Source: an uncultured Curtobacterium sp. (GTDB lineage: Bacteria; Actinomycetota; Actinomycetes; Actinomycetales; Microbacteriaceae). From it: 16,195 nucleotides of DNA. Location: the NCBI GenBank assembly GCA_913774725.1, contig CAJYIG010000151.1:1-16195 (forward strand), in the 5' to 3' direction. Positions 6,098 through 13,098 of this stretch are shown here, piece after piece (the first letter of the stretch is position 1; every line of letters begins with the position of its first letter). The position numbers and the translations under genes are program-made. The notes beneath the pieces are model-generated. The model was given only the letters and a program-made list of their open reading frames with translations, searched no databases and was not told the origin of the DNA.

Positions 6098-7018
6098 GTG
6101 ATCGAGATCGAGCATCTGTCCAAGCGCTACGGCGCCAAGACCGCCGTCGACGACATCTCCTTCGTCGTCCGACCGGGCATCGTCACCGGCTTCCTCGGCC
6201 CGAACGGTGCCGGCAAGTCCACGACCATGCGGATGATCATGGGCCTCGACACCCCCACGGCCGGTCGCGTGCGGGTGAACGGGCAGGAGTACCGGTCCTT
6301 CCGCGATCCGCTCCGCCAGGTCGGTGCGCTGCTCGAGGCGAAGGCCGTGCACTCCGGGCGCAGCGCGTTCAACCACCTGCTCTCGCTCGCGGCGACGCAC
6401 GGCATCCCGAAGTCCCGCGTGCACCACGTCATCGAGCTCACCGGCCTCGAGTCGGTCGCGAAGAAGCGCGTCGGCGGGTTCTCCCTCGGCATGGGACAGC
6501 GGCTCGGCATCGCGGCGGCACTGCTCGGCGACCCGAAGACCCTGATCCTGGACGAGCCGGTGAACGGCCTCGATCCGGACGGCGTCGTGTGGGTGCGGCA
6601 GCTCGCTCGTCACCTGGCGTCCGAGGGGCGCACGGTCTTCCTCTCCAGCCACCTGATGAGCGAGATGGCCCAGACCGCCGACCGCGTGGTCGTGCTCGGT
6701 CGCGGCAAGGTGCTCGCGGACGCCCCGATCGCGGAGTTCGTCGCCGGCAGCGGGCAGGGCGGCGGGGCACGCACCCTCGTCCGGACGCCACACCCCGACC
6801 AGCTGTTCGGGGCCGTCGGCTCCGCAGCGTCGTCGATCACCCCGCGCGAGGACGGCGCCTTCGTGGTCGTCGGGCCCGACGCGCAGCAGATCGGCACCAT
6901 CGCCGCGCAGAGCGGTGCGGTGCTGCACGAACTCACCCCGATGGGTGCGAGCCTCGAGGAGGCGTACATGGCCCTGACCAAGGACGAGGTCGAGTACCAG
7001 GCGGAGGTCGCACGATGA
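6098..7018 (+). CDS. ABC-2 exporter ATP-binding protein
   Basis: A 306-aa cytoplasmic ATPase. Walker A is GPNGAGKS (34-41), the signature is FSLGMGQR (128-135), Walker B is LILDEP (149-154) and the switch His is His185. The order and the roughly 90-residue C-terminal extension fit the multidrug/bacitracin (DrrA/BcrA-like) exporter class. The next gene encodes its permease and overlaps by ATGA, so they form one operon and complex. I chose the GTG at 6098, giving MIEIEHLSKRYG, the usual start for the class; a GTG at 6089 is possible, with GGAAA upstream. The substrate is unknown. Confidence 0.93.
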   Translation: MIEIEHLSKRYGAKTAVDDISFVVRPGIVTGFLGPNGAGKSTTMRMIMGLDTPTAGRVRVNGQEYRSFRDPLRQVGALLEAKAVHSGRSAFNHLLSLAATHGIPKSRVHHVIELTGLESVAKKRVGGFSLGMGQRLGIAAALLGDPKTLILDEPVNGLDPDGVVWVRQLARHLASEGRTVFLSSHLMSEMAQTADRVVVLGRGKVLADAPIAEFVAGSGQGGGARTLVRTPHPDQLFGAVGSAASSITPREDGAFVVVGPDAQQIGTIAAQSGAVLHELTPMGASLEEAYMALTKDEVEYQAEVAR

Positions 7019-7881
7019 GCGCCGCGACCGCCACCGCCGCCACCGCGATGCCCAGCGGCGTCGGCCTGGGGTTCGGCCGACTCGTCCGCAGCGAGTGGAT
7101 CAAGTTCCGCAGCATCCGCTCCACCTGGTGGTGCTACGCCATCATCGTCGCCCTGACGATCGGTCTCGGCGCGATGATCGGTGCCGCCGCCCCCGTGATG
7201 GGACTGCCCGAAGGGGCCGAGGTCACGCAGGAGATCGCGAACCGGCAGATCGTCCTGCTGAGCACCTCGTCCGTCGGCTTCACCGTCCTGGTCGCCGCGG
7301 TGCTCGGGGTCCTCATCATCACCGGGGAGTACGGCACCGGCCAGGTCCGGTCCACCTTCACCGCGGACCCCGGACGCACGGGGGCGATCCTGGCCAAGGC
7401 CGTCGTGCTCGCCGTCGCCACCTTCGTGGTCAGTGCGGTGGCGACGTGGATCGGCGCGTTGCTCGTCTCGGTGCTCCAGGCGGACAAGGGCGTGACGGCC
7501 GACCTGCTCGACCCCGCGATCGCCATGCCGATCCTCGGGTCGTCGGTCTACGTGACGGGGATCGCCCTGCTCGCCTTCGGGATCGGGCTGCTCGTCCGCT
7601 CGAGCGCCGGCGGCATCGCCATCGCACTCGGCGTCCTGCTCGTCCTGCCGATCGTGCTGCAGCTCGTCGCCGGGCTGGTGGACCAGCAGTGGCTCCTCGA
7701 CGTGTCCCGCTTCCTGCCCGACCAGGCCGGCAGCCAGCTCTACACCTACGAGCGGTCCGCAGACCAGCCGGCGCCGGAGGGTGTCGTGCTGAACGGCTGG
7801 TCCGGTGGCGGCATCCTGGCCGCATGGGTCGTCGCGGTCGGCGTGGTCGCGTTGGCCACGGTCAAGAAGCGCGACGTCTGA
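7015..7881 (+). CDS. ABC-2 type exporter permease
   Basis: A 288-aa membrane protein. After a short Ala/Thr-rich start comes RLVRSEWIKFRSIRSTWW, the amphipathic entry segment common to ABC-2 permeases, then a first helix (about 42-60). ITGEYGTGQVRSTFTADPGR (about 101-120) is the conserved cytoplasmic coupling segment. About six helices follow in total, with a last one ending in VKKRDV. It overlaps the ATPase stop by ATGA, which implies translational coupling and a shared complex. It ends 40 nt before a strong palindrome. The substrate is unknown. Confidence 0.92.
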   Translation: MSAATATAATAMPSGVGLGFGRLVRSEWIKFRSIRSTWWCYAIIVALTIGLGAMIGAAAPVMGLPEGAEVTQEIANRQIVLLSTSSVGFTVLVAAVLGVLIITGEYGTGQVRSTFTADPGRTGAILAKAVVLAVATFVVSAVATWIGALLVSVLQADKGVTADLLDPAIAMPILGSSVYVTGIALLAFGIGLLVRSSAGGIAIALGVLLVLPIVLQLVAGLVDQQWLLDVSRFLPDQAGSQLYTYERSADQPAPEGVVLNGWSGGGILAAWVVAVGVVALATVKKRDV

Positions 7882-7920
7882 CGGAGGCCGCTGACGGTCA
7901 CGACGTGACCACGAGACACA

Positions 7921-7958
7921 ACGGGAGGTTCGGTGCCAGCTGGCACCGAGCCTCCCGT
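7921..7958. terminator. Near-perfect 38-nt palindrome between convergent genes (repeat family)
   Basis: Arms 7921-7939 (ACGGGAGGTTCGGTGCCAG) and 7940-7958 pair over 19 bp with one mismatch, which is a G:U pair in RNA from one strand. The centre is CCAGCTGG, so there is no separate loop. It lies between the ABC permease stop (7881) and the DUF3892-like stop (7984) and can serve both directions. It is the cleanest copy of the dispersed family. Confidence 0.8.
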
Positions 7959-7983
7959 TCGTCTGCAGCCGGGTGCCGTCGGG

Positions 7984-8325
7984 TCAGGCCGCCCGCGAGA
8001 ACAGCCCGCGCAGGGCCCGCGTCAGCCGCCACGAGCGCCGTGGCTGCTGGACGACCTCGACCGCACGCGTGGGCATGCGGAAGGCGAGGTCGTGGAGCAT
8101 GTTCCGCTTCGTGCCGTCCCAGTTCGCGAAGAGGTAGGAGCCACCGATGAACGACATGCTCCGGACCGGCGTGCGCTTCCAGGAGTCGGCTGCCACGTAG
8201 TAGCCGGCGTGTCCGGCGCGGATGTGGTCGATGACGGTGTCCACGTCGAAGACACCGGTCGTGGTGACGACGGTGGTGATGCCCGTTCGGTCGCGGGCGA
8301 CGTACTCGATGAGGTGTTCGGTCAC
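7984..8325 (-). CDS. Small DUF3892-like protein, function unknown
   Basis: A 113-aa soluble protein with no signal peptide. It reads HLIEYVARDRTGITTVVTT, then FDVDTVIDHIRAGHAGYYVA, SMSFIGGSYLFANWDGTKRNMLHDL, and a basic tail ending RALRGLFSRAA. A strand, an 'induce helix then G' segment, and a 'YL..D.t..NxL..L' ending resemble the DUF3892 pattern; this match is from memory and not certain. The GTG start at 8325 begins the conserved-looking part. No Shine-Dalgarno is obvious. It is divergent from the LppP/LprE gene across 172 nt. Confidence 0.65.
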   Translation of the reverse strand: MTEHLIEYVARDRTGITTVVTTTGVFDVDTVIDHIRAGHAGYYVAADSWKRTPVRSMSFIGGSYLFANWDGTKRNMLHDLAFRMPTRAVEVVQQPRRSWRLTRALRGLFSRAA

Positions 8326-8497
8326 GGCGTGCTCTGATCTGTGTCTGACTCGACCGGCCCGTGAGGTCGGCGCTCGGGAGGTGTTCGGAACCGCCCTTGC
8401 TTCCGCCTGGATGGTACGCCGGAGGGAGGGGCTGCTTCCAGCCGACGGTGCGGTCGGGGGACGAACGTCCGGACAGCGCGAGGAGCAGGGTGGTCTC

Positions 8498-9106
8498 ATG
8501 CGTCACACCCGTCACTGCCGTCCCGTCGGCCTGCTCCTCGTCGCCGCCGGAGCCGCGTTCGCCCTCGTCGGGTGCTCCGGCGGAGGTGACGCCGGACCGA
8601 CCGCCACCGTGACGCGGACGGTCACCCCCTCGGCGTCGTCCGCTGCGGACGCTGCGCCCGCCACGGGGTCGTCGACTCCGACCGCGACACCCTCGTGCGG
8701 ACCGTCCGACGGCGCCGCTGCCGCTGCCGGCCCGATCACCGACCTCCCGCTGCCCGCCGGCCTCGAGTCCGCGCGCTGGGACGCCTCGCATGCGGACACC
8801 TCGGCCTACGACGGGTGCGCCGCACTGTCCGCGGTGACCGTCAGCGTGGTCGACGCGACCGCGAGCTCCCCGGTCGCGATCCTGCTGTTCCACAACGGTT
8901 CGTACCTCGGGACGGCCACGAAGGAGCAGTACCCGTTCGTCCCGCAGGTGACGCGGGAGTCGGCGGACGCGGACCGCGTCGAGTACCGGTACCCGCAGGG
9001 CGCGGACAGCAACGCCGACCCGACCGGCCGGGCGACCGCGACCTACACGTGGAACGACGACACCGGTCGGGTCGTGATGTCCGGGGACGTCCCACCGACG
9101 CCGTGA
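8498..9106 (+). CDS. LppP/LprE-family lipoprotein
   Basis: A 202-aa exported lipoprotein. The signal sequence ends in the lipobox LVGC with Cys26. A Ser/Thr/Ala/Pro-rich linker (about 31-72) follows. The folded part has YDGCAALSAVTVSV, ASSPVAILLFHNGSYLGTATKEQYPF, VEYRYPQGADSNADPTGRATATYTWND and GDVPPTP, in the order typical of the LppP/LprE family. The family was named from mycobacterial cell-envelope lipoproteins; LprE has been linked to host interaction in Mycobacterium tuberculosis, but that need not apply here. ATG 8498 has GAGGAG and AGGGTGG upstream. The YeiH-like gene follows after 28 nt. Confidence 0.87.
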   Translation: MRHTRHCRPVGLLLVAAGAAFALVGCSGGGDAGPTATVTRTVTPSASSAADAAPATGSSTPTATPSCGPSDGAAAAAGPITDLPLPAGLESARWDASHADTSAYDGCAALSAVTVSVVDATASSPVAILLFHNGSYLGTATKEQYPFVPQVTRESADADRVEYRYPQGADSNADPTGRATATYTWNDDTGRVVMSGDVPPTP

Positions 9107-9134
9107 GCCGTCGTGCCGGTGGCATGCTGTCCGG

Positions 9135-10199
9135 GTGCCCCTGACCCGCCCGACGATCACCGCCGCCCTGCCCGGCGTCGCCCTCGCCGTCGTGATCGGC
9201 ATCGCCGCGACCCTGGTCGGCCGCGCGGTCCCCGTCGTCGGCGGTCCGGTGCCGGCCGTCCTGCTCGGCGCGCTGGTGGGGTGGCTCGTGCGGCGTCGAC
9301 GCCGGCAGGACGACGGGGCCGCCGACCTGGGTGTGCTCCAGCCCGGCGTGAAGTTCGCGTCCAGCCGGGTCCTGCAGGCCGCGGTCGTGCTCCTCGGCGC
9401 GCAGCTGTCGATCGGCGAGGTCCTGCGCATCGGTGGCGAGACCCTGCCGGTGATGCTCACGACGCTCGTGATCTGCCTGGTGGCCGCATGGGGCATCGGC
9501 CGGCTGCTCCGGGTGTCGAGCACGCTCCGGACGCTCATCGGCGTCGGGACCGGCATCTGCGGCGCCTCCGCCATCGCGGCCGTCACGCCGGTGGTCGGAG
9601 CGGCCAGCGCCGAGGTCGCCTACGCGCTGTCCACCATCTTCCTCTGCAACATCGCAGCGGTCTTCGTCTTCCCCCTCGTCGGGCACGCGCTCGGGCTGTC
9701 GCAGCACGCGTTCGGCGTCTTCGCGGGCACCGCGGTCAACGACACCTCGTCCGTCGTCGCGACCGCCACGGTCTACGGTCGCCAGGCGACCGACACCGCG
9801 GTCGTCGTGAAGCTGGTCCGGACGCTGATGATCATCCCGATCGTGATCGGGCTGGCCGGCCTGGAGGCACGCCGCACCGCCCGCACGCAGCCGGACACCG
9901 CCGACGGGCGGCGTCGCGCCGGGGGCGTCCGCGTGCTGCGGTTGGTCCCGTGGTTCCTGGTCGGGTTCCTCGTCGTGGTGCTGCTGCGGACCACCGGGGT
10001 CCTGCCGGCGGCGGCCGCCCCGGGGTTCTCGGCGGCGGCCACGTTCCTCATCACGGTGGCGCTCGGCGCGGTGGGCGTCTCGACGGACTTCGCGGCCCTG
10101 CGTCGTGCCGGGTTCCGCCCGATGCTGCTCGGCATCGCACTGTGGGTGCTCGTCGCCGGGACGAGCCTGGGCGTGCAGGCGGCCTTCGGCCAGCTCTGA
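9135..10199 (+). CDS. YeiH/UPF0324-family putative anion (sulfate) exporter
   Basis: A 354-aa membrane protein with about ten hydrophobic segments. GVGTGICGASAIAAVTPV (136-153) and the loop AVNDTSSVVATA (200-211) are the family's conserved motifs, and GAVGVSTDFAALRRAG (311-326) marks the end of the domain. The family (PF03601) is annotated as putative sulfate exporters; the transport role is experimentally thin. It starts with GTG at 9135 and lacks a clear Shine-Dalgarno; CATGCT sits 6 nt upstream and may be a leaderless -10 box. An Arg-rich loop (about 52-57) follows helix 2. A strong palindrome follows the gene. Confidence 0.88.
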   Translation: MPLTRPTITAALPGVALAVVIGIAATLVGRAVPVVGGPVPAVLLGALVGWLVRRRRRQDDGAADLGVLQPGVKFASSRVLQAAVVLLGAQLSIGEVLRIGGETLPVMLTTLVICLVAAWGIGRLLRVSSTLRTLIGVGTGICGASAIAAVTPVVGAASAEVAYALSTIFLCNIAAVFVFPLVGHALGLSQHAFGVFAGTAVNDTSSVVATATVYGRQATDTAVVVKLVRTLMIIPIVIGLAGLEARRTARTQPDTADGRRRAGGVRVLRLVPWFLVGFLVVVLLRTTGVLPAAAAPGFSAAATFLITVALGAVGVSTDFAALRRAGFRPMLLGIALWVLVAGTSLGVQAAFGQL

Positions 10200-10249
10200 C
10201 GCGCGGCGCGAGCCGGCGGCGCCGACCGACGCTTTCGCGCGACCACGAG

Positions 10250-10295
10250 ACGGACGGGAGGCGCGGTGCCAGCTGGCCCCGTGCCTCCCGTCCGT
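10250..10295. terminator. 46-nt palindrome between convergent genes (repeat family)
   Basis: Arms of 23 nt (10250-10272 and 10273-10295) pair with two mismatches, one of them a G:U wobble. The core GACGGGAGGCGCGGTGCC is the family consensus. It lies between the YeiH-like stop (10199) and the NatB-like stop (10304), so a bidirectional terminator is likely. Confidence 0.8.
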
Positions 10296-10303
10296 CGGCG
10301 GCG

Positions 10304-11380
10304 TCAGCCGCGCAGCGCCTCCGCGAGCTTCACGCGACCGCCCGTCCGGAGCAGCGCGTTCTCGTAGATGCGGGCGCCGACGGCGACGACCACCACGACC
10401 GACGCGGCCACCACGAGCAGCGACAGGATCGGCTCCCACCACTCGGCGGTCCCGAGGAAGATCCGCATCGGCATCCCGATGGGCGCGCTGAACGGGACGT
10501 ACGACATGATCCCGACGATCGTCGGGTCGTCCGCCGCCACCACGATCAGGATGTACGGGATCATCACGAGCATCATCACGGGCATGGTCACGCTGCCGAC
10601 GTCCTCTTGGCGGGAGACGAGCACGGCGGACGCGGCGAACAGTGCGGCGATGAGCACGAAGCCGACGGCGAAGAACCCGACGAACCACAGCACGCTCGGG
10701 CCGAGCAGGGTGAACAGGTTGTCCTGCCCGGTGACGGCCAGCGCCACCACCCCGGCGATCGCGATCGCGACGATCTGCGCGAACGCCATGATGCTGTTCC
10801 CGAGCACCTTGCCGGCGAGCAGTGCCCGTGCGGGGATCGCCGCCATCAGGATCTCGACCACGCGGGTGGACTTCTCCTCGACGACGCTCTGCGCGATCGA
10901 CGAGCCGAAGGTCACGGCCGAGGCGAAGAACACGACGCCGAACATGATGCCGATCGCCGAGACGAGCCCCGCGGACAGGGCGCCCGGGTCGAGCAGCTCG
11001 ACCGAGGGGGTGACACTGAGCGCGCTGACGACGTCGGTCGGGGTGTCCTCGAGTCCGACGACCGAGTAGCCGAGCGCGTCGTCGGACGGCACGATCGCCG
11101 CGTCGACCTCGCCGTCGCGGACGAGGCGCTCGGCCTGGGCGACGGTCCGCGTCGGGGTGACGTCGAACCCGTCCGTGGACTCGAGCGAGACCCCGTCGAC
11201 GACCGCGACGGGTGTGGTGTCGTCCGCGGTGGCCTTGCCGACGATGCCGCCGATCACGATCGAGGCCACGACGACCACCAGCAGGATCGCCGCCGAGACC
11301 ACGAAGGCCTTGCTGCGGAGGCGGGCCTGGATCTCGCGGGCGGTCACGAGCTGCACCGCGTGCACGAAGGAGCTGTTCAT
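10304..11380 (-). CDS. NatB-like ABC transporter permease (ABC-2 type)
   Basis: A 358-aa membrane protein of the ABC2_membrane_3/NatB type. Helix 1 (about 26-48) follows LVTAREIQARLRSKAFVVSA. An extracytoplasmic domain (about 50-138) with ADDTTPVAVVDGVSLES comes next, then SIAQSVVEEKSTRVVEILMAAIPARALLAGKVLG (161-194), the conserved NatB coupling segment, and five further helices, ending with VGARIYENALLRTGGRVKLAEAL. NatB proteins export Na+ or, more often in homologs, unknown drugs. ATG at 11380 overlaps the ATPase stop (ATGA), so the two are coupled. It lies downstream of the kinase/regulator pair on the same strand. Confidence 0.91.
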   Translation of the reverse strand: MNSSFVHAVQLVTAREIQARLRSKAFVVSAAILLVVVVASIVIGGIVGKATADDTTPVAVVDGVSLESTDGFDVTPTRTVAQAERLVRDGEVDAAIVPSDDALGYSVVGLEDTPTDVVSALSVTPSVELLDPGALSAGLVSAIGIMFGVVFFASAVTFGSSIAQSVVEEKSTRVVEILMAAIPARALLAGKVLGNSIMAFAQIVAIAIAGVVALAVTGQDNLFTLLGPSVLWFVGFFAVGFVLIAALFAASAVLVSRQEDVGSVTMPVMMLVMIPYILIVVAADDPTIVGIMSYVPFSAPIGMPMRIFLGTAEWWEPILSLLVVAASVVVVVAVGARIYENALLRTGGRVKLAEALRG

Positions 11381-12258
11381 CGGACGACCTCCCGGAAGAC
11401 CTCGCTGAGCCGGGGCACCCGCGGGGCGAACGACCCCACGGTGCCGTGCTGGACGGCGCGCTGCAGGACGCGCTGCGCGGTGGACTCGTCGGCCTCGAAC
11501 ACGGCGTAGCCGCCGTCGAACTCGCGCACGGTGACGCCGGGCTCGTCGCGGAGCCAGGCGACGTCGCCGTCGACGAGCAGCTCCCACGCGGCCGGGCCGG
11601 CGCTGCGGCGCAGGTCCTCCTGGGAGCCGGCGGCGCGGATCGTGCCGTCGGCGATCACCACCACGTCGTCGCAGAGTCGTTCGACCACGTCGAGCTGGTG
11701 GCTCGAGAAGAGCACCGGGACGCCCTTGGCAGCCTGCTCGCGGAGCACGCCGAGCACCGTGTCGACGGCCATCGGGTCGAGGCCCGAGAACGGCTCGTCG
11801 AGCACCAGGACCTCGGGGTCGTGCACGAGTGCCGCGGCGACCTGCACCCGCTGCTGGTTGCCCAGTGAGAGCTTCTCGACGGCGTCGCCCGCGTGCTGCG
11901 CGAGGTCGAGGCGCTCCAGCAGCGCGGTCGTGCGCTGCCCGGCGGTCCGCTTCTCGACACCGTGCAGGCGCGCCAGGTAGGTGATCTGCTCGGCGACCGG
12001 CATCTTCGGGTACAGCCCGCGTTCCTCGGGCATGTAGCCGAAGCGGCGGCGGTCGGTCGGCCCGACCTCGCTGCCGTCGATCGTGACCCTCCCGGTGTCG
12101 GCCTGCAGCACGCCGAGCAGGATGCGCATGGTCGTCGTCTTGCCGGCTCCGTTGCCGCCGACGAAGCCGGTCAGTCGGCCGCTGCCGACCGAGAACCCCA
12201 CGTCGTCGAGCACCCGACGGTCGCCGAAGTGCTTCGTGACCCCTTCGATGGTGAGCAT
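11377..12258 (-). CDS. NatA-like ABC transporter ATP-binding protein
   Basis: A 293-aa ATPase. Walker A is GGNGAGKT (34-41), the signature LSLGNQQR (130-137) is a variant of LSGGQ, Walker B is LVLDEPFSGLD (151-161) and the switch His is His187. YMPEERGLYPKM (75-86) matches the Q-loop region of NatA-type ATPases, here with Glu. The C-terminal part (about 215-293) is the usual extension. ATG 12258 follows GGAAGGGG at 12267-12274, and a TAGCGT box lies further up at 12300-12305, giving a leader of about 35 nt. The ATPase is coupled to its permease by ATGA. Confidence 0.93.
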   Translation of the reverse strand: MLTIEGVTKHFGDRRVLDDVGFSVGSGRLTGFVGGNGAGKTTTMRILLGVLQADTGRVTIDGSEVGPTDRRRFGYMPEERGLYPKMPVAEQITYLARLHGVEKRTAGQRTTALLERLDLAQHAGDAVEKLSLGNQQRVQVAAALVHDPEVLVLDEPFSGLDPMAVDTVLGVLREQAAKGVPVLFSSHQLDVVERLCDDVVVIADGTIRAAGSQEDLRRSAGPAAWELLVDGDVAWLRDEPGVTVREFDGGYAVFEADESTAQRVLQRAVQHGTVGSFAPRVPRLSEVFREVVR

Positions 12259-12299
12259 CGCCCGTTCCCCTTCCGCCGGCGGTCCTCGCCGACGTCCCG

Positions 12300-12305
12300 A
12301 CGCTA
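12300..12305 (-). promoter_or_regulatory. -10 box for the NatAB-like operon
   Basis: TAGCGT on the minus strand, 41 nt before the ATG at 12258. It matches boxes seen before other genes here. It suggests the exporter operon has its own promoter separate from the kinase/regulator genes. No -35 hexamer is evident. Confidence 0.45.
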
Positions 12306-12361
12306 CGGTCCGGGAGGTCCGCCCCACCTCCGGCACGAGGCGGGACTTCGCGACGCCCCGG

Positions 12362-12379
12362 CTCCACCGCACGGTGGAG
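12362..12379 (-). terminator. Perfect inverted repeat between response regulator and NatA-like gene
   Basis: CTCCACCG (12362-12369) and CGGTGGAG (12372-12379) pair perfectly with a CA spacer; the flanking G and T can form a wobble. It lies 10 nt past the regulator stop, where a terminator would be, and about 57 nt upstream of the NatA -10 box, where a regulator-binding site could be. A 2-nt spacer is too short for a hairpin loop unless the last pair opens, so an operator is also plausible. Confidence 0.45.
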
Positions 12380-12388
12380 TGGACTCCG

Positions 12389-13098
12389 TCAGCCCGCGGA
12401 GGCGACGCCCCGCTCGAACGCCCAGACGACCGCCTGGATCCGGTCGCGCACACCGGTCTTCTGCAGGACGTTCGACACGTGCGTCTTCACCGTTGCCTCG
12501 CCGACGAAGAGCTCGCGGGCGATCTCCGCGTTGCTGTACCCGCGGGCGAGCAGGCGCAGGACCTCGGCCTCGCGCTCGGTGAGGCCGGCTGCGACGATGG
12601 CAGCCGCACCGGTGTCCGGGGCTGCCGTCCCACCGCTGCCGTCGACCCCCGGGCAGTCCGGCCCGTGTCCGGCGGTCGCGCGGCTGATCACGCGACGCGT
12701 CACGTCGGGGGCGAGCAGGGCGTCCCCGGCTGCCACGGTCCGCACGGCGTCGATCAGCCGTTCGGGGAGGCGTTCTTCAGCAGGAACCCGCTCGCCCCCG
12801 CCTCGAGCGCCTGGAACAGGGCGTCGTCGTCGTCGAACGTGGTGAGGACGAGGACCGCTGGCGGGTCCGCGAGTGCACCGATCCGCCGTGCCGCCTCGAG
12901 CCCGTCGACGCCGGGCATCTGGACGTCCAGGCACACCACGTCCGGCCGCAGCGCGACGACGGCCTCGACCGCGGCGGCACCGTCCGGGGCCTCGCCGACC
13001 ACGCGGAAGCCGGGTTCGGACTCCAGGATGACGCGGAAGCCGGCGCGCACCAGGTCCTGGTCGTCCGCGAGCACGATCGTCAGGTCGTCGGCAGCCAT
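12389..13098 (-). pseudogene. NarL/FixJ-family response regulator, frameshifted between its domains
   Basis: The reading frame from ATG 13098 gives a receiver domain with acidic pair Asp12-Asp13, phosphoacceptor Asp58 (VVCLDVQMPG), Thr86/87 and Lys108. It then stops at 12754 after GFLLKNASPNG, giving only 114 aa. In the -1 frame the expected continuation appears at once: ERLIDAVRTVAAGDALLAPDVTRRV, a Gly/Pro/Ala-rich linker and a LuxR-type helix-turn-helix (LTEREAEVLRLLARGYSNAEIARELFVGEATVKTHV), ending at 12389. Inserting one G in the CCCCG run near 12762-12766 restores a 236-aa protein of normal length. A sequencing error, a true mutation or a programmed slip cannot be told apart from the window alone. 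It overlaps the kinase gene by 19 nt. Confidence 0.85.

Noticed and set aside
9113..11509. A 798-codon plus-strand frame across the YeiH-like and NatB-like genes
   Set aside because: Low-complexity Arg/Asp/His-rich translation spanning a terminator palindrome and antisense to the NatAB genes.
12754..12770. Programmed -1 frameshift joining the two regulator halves
   Set aside because: No canonical slippery heptamer or obvious stimulatory structure was seen, and response regulators are not known for this. An error or mutation in the CCCCG run is simpler. Kept only as an alternative.
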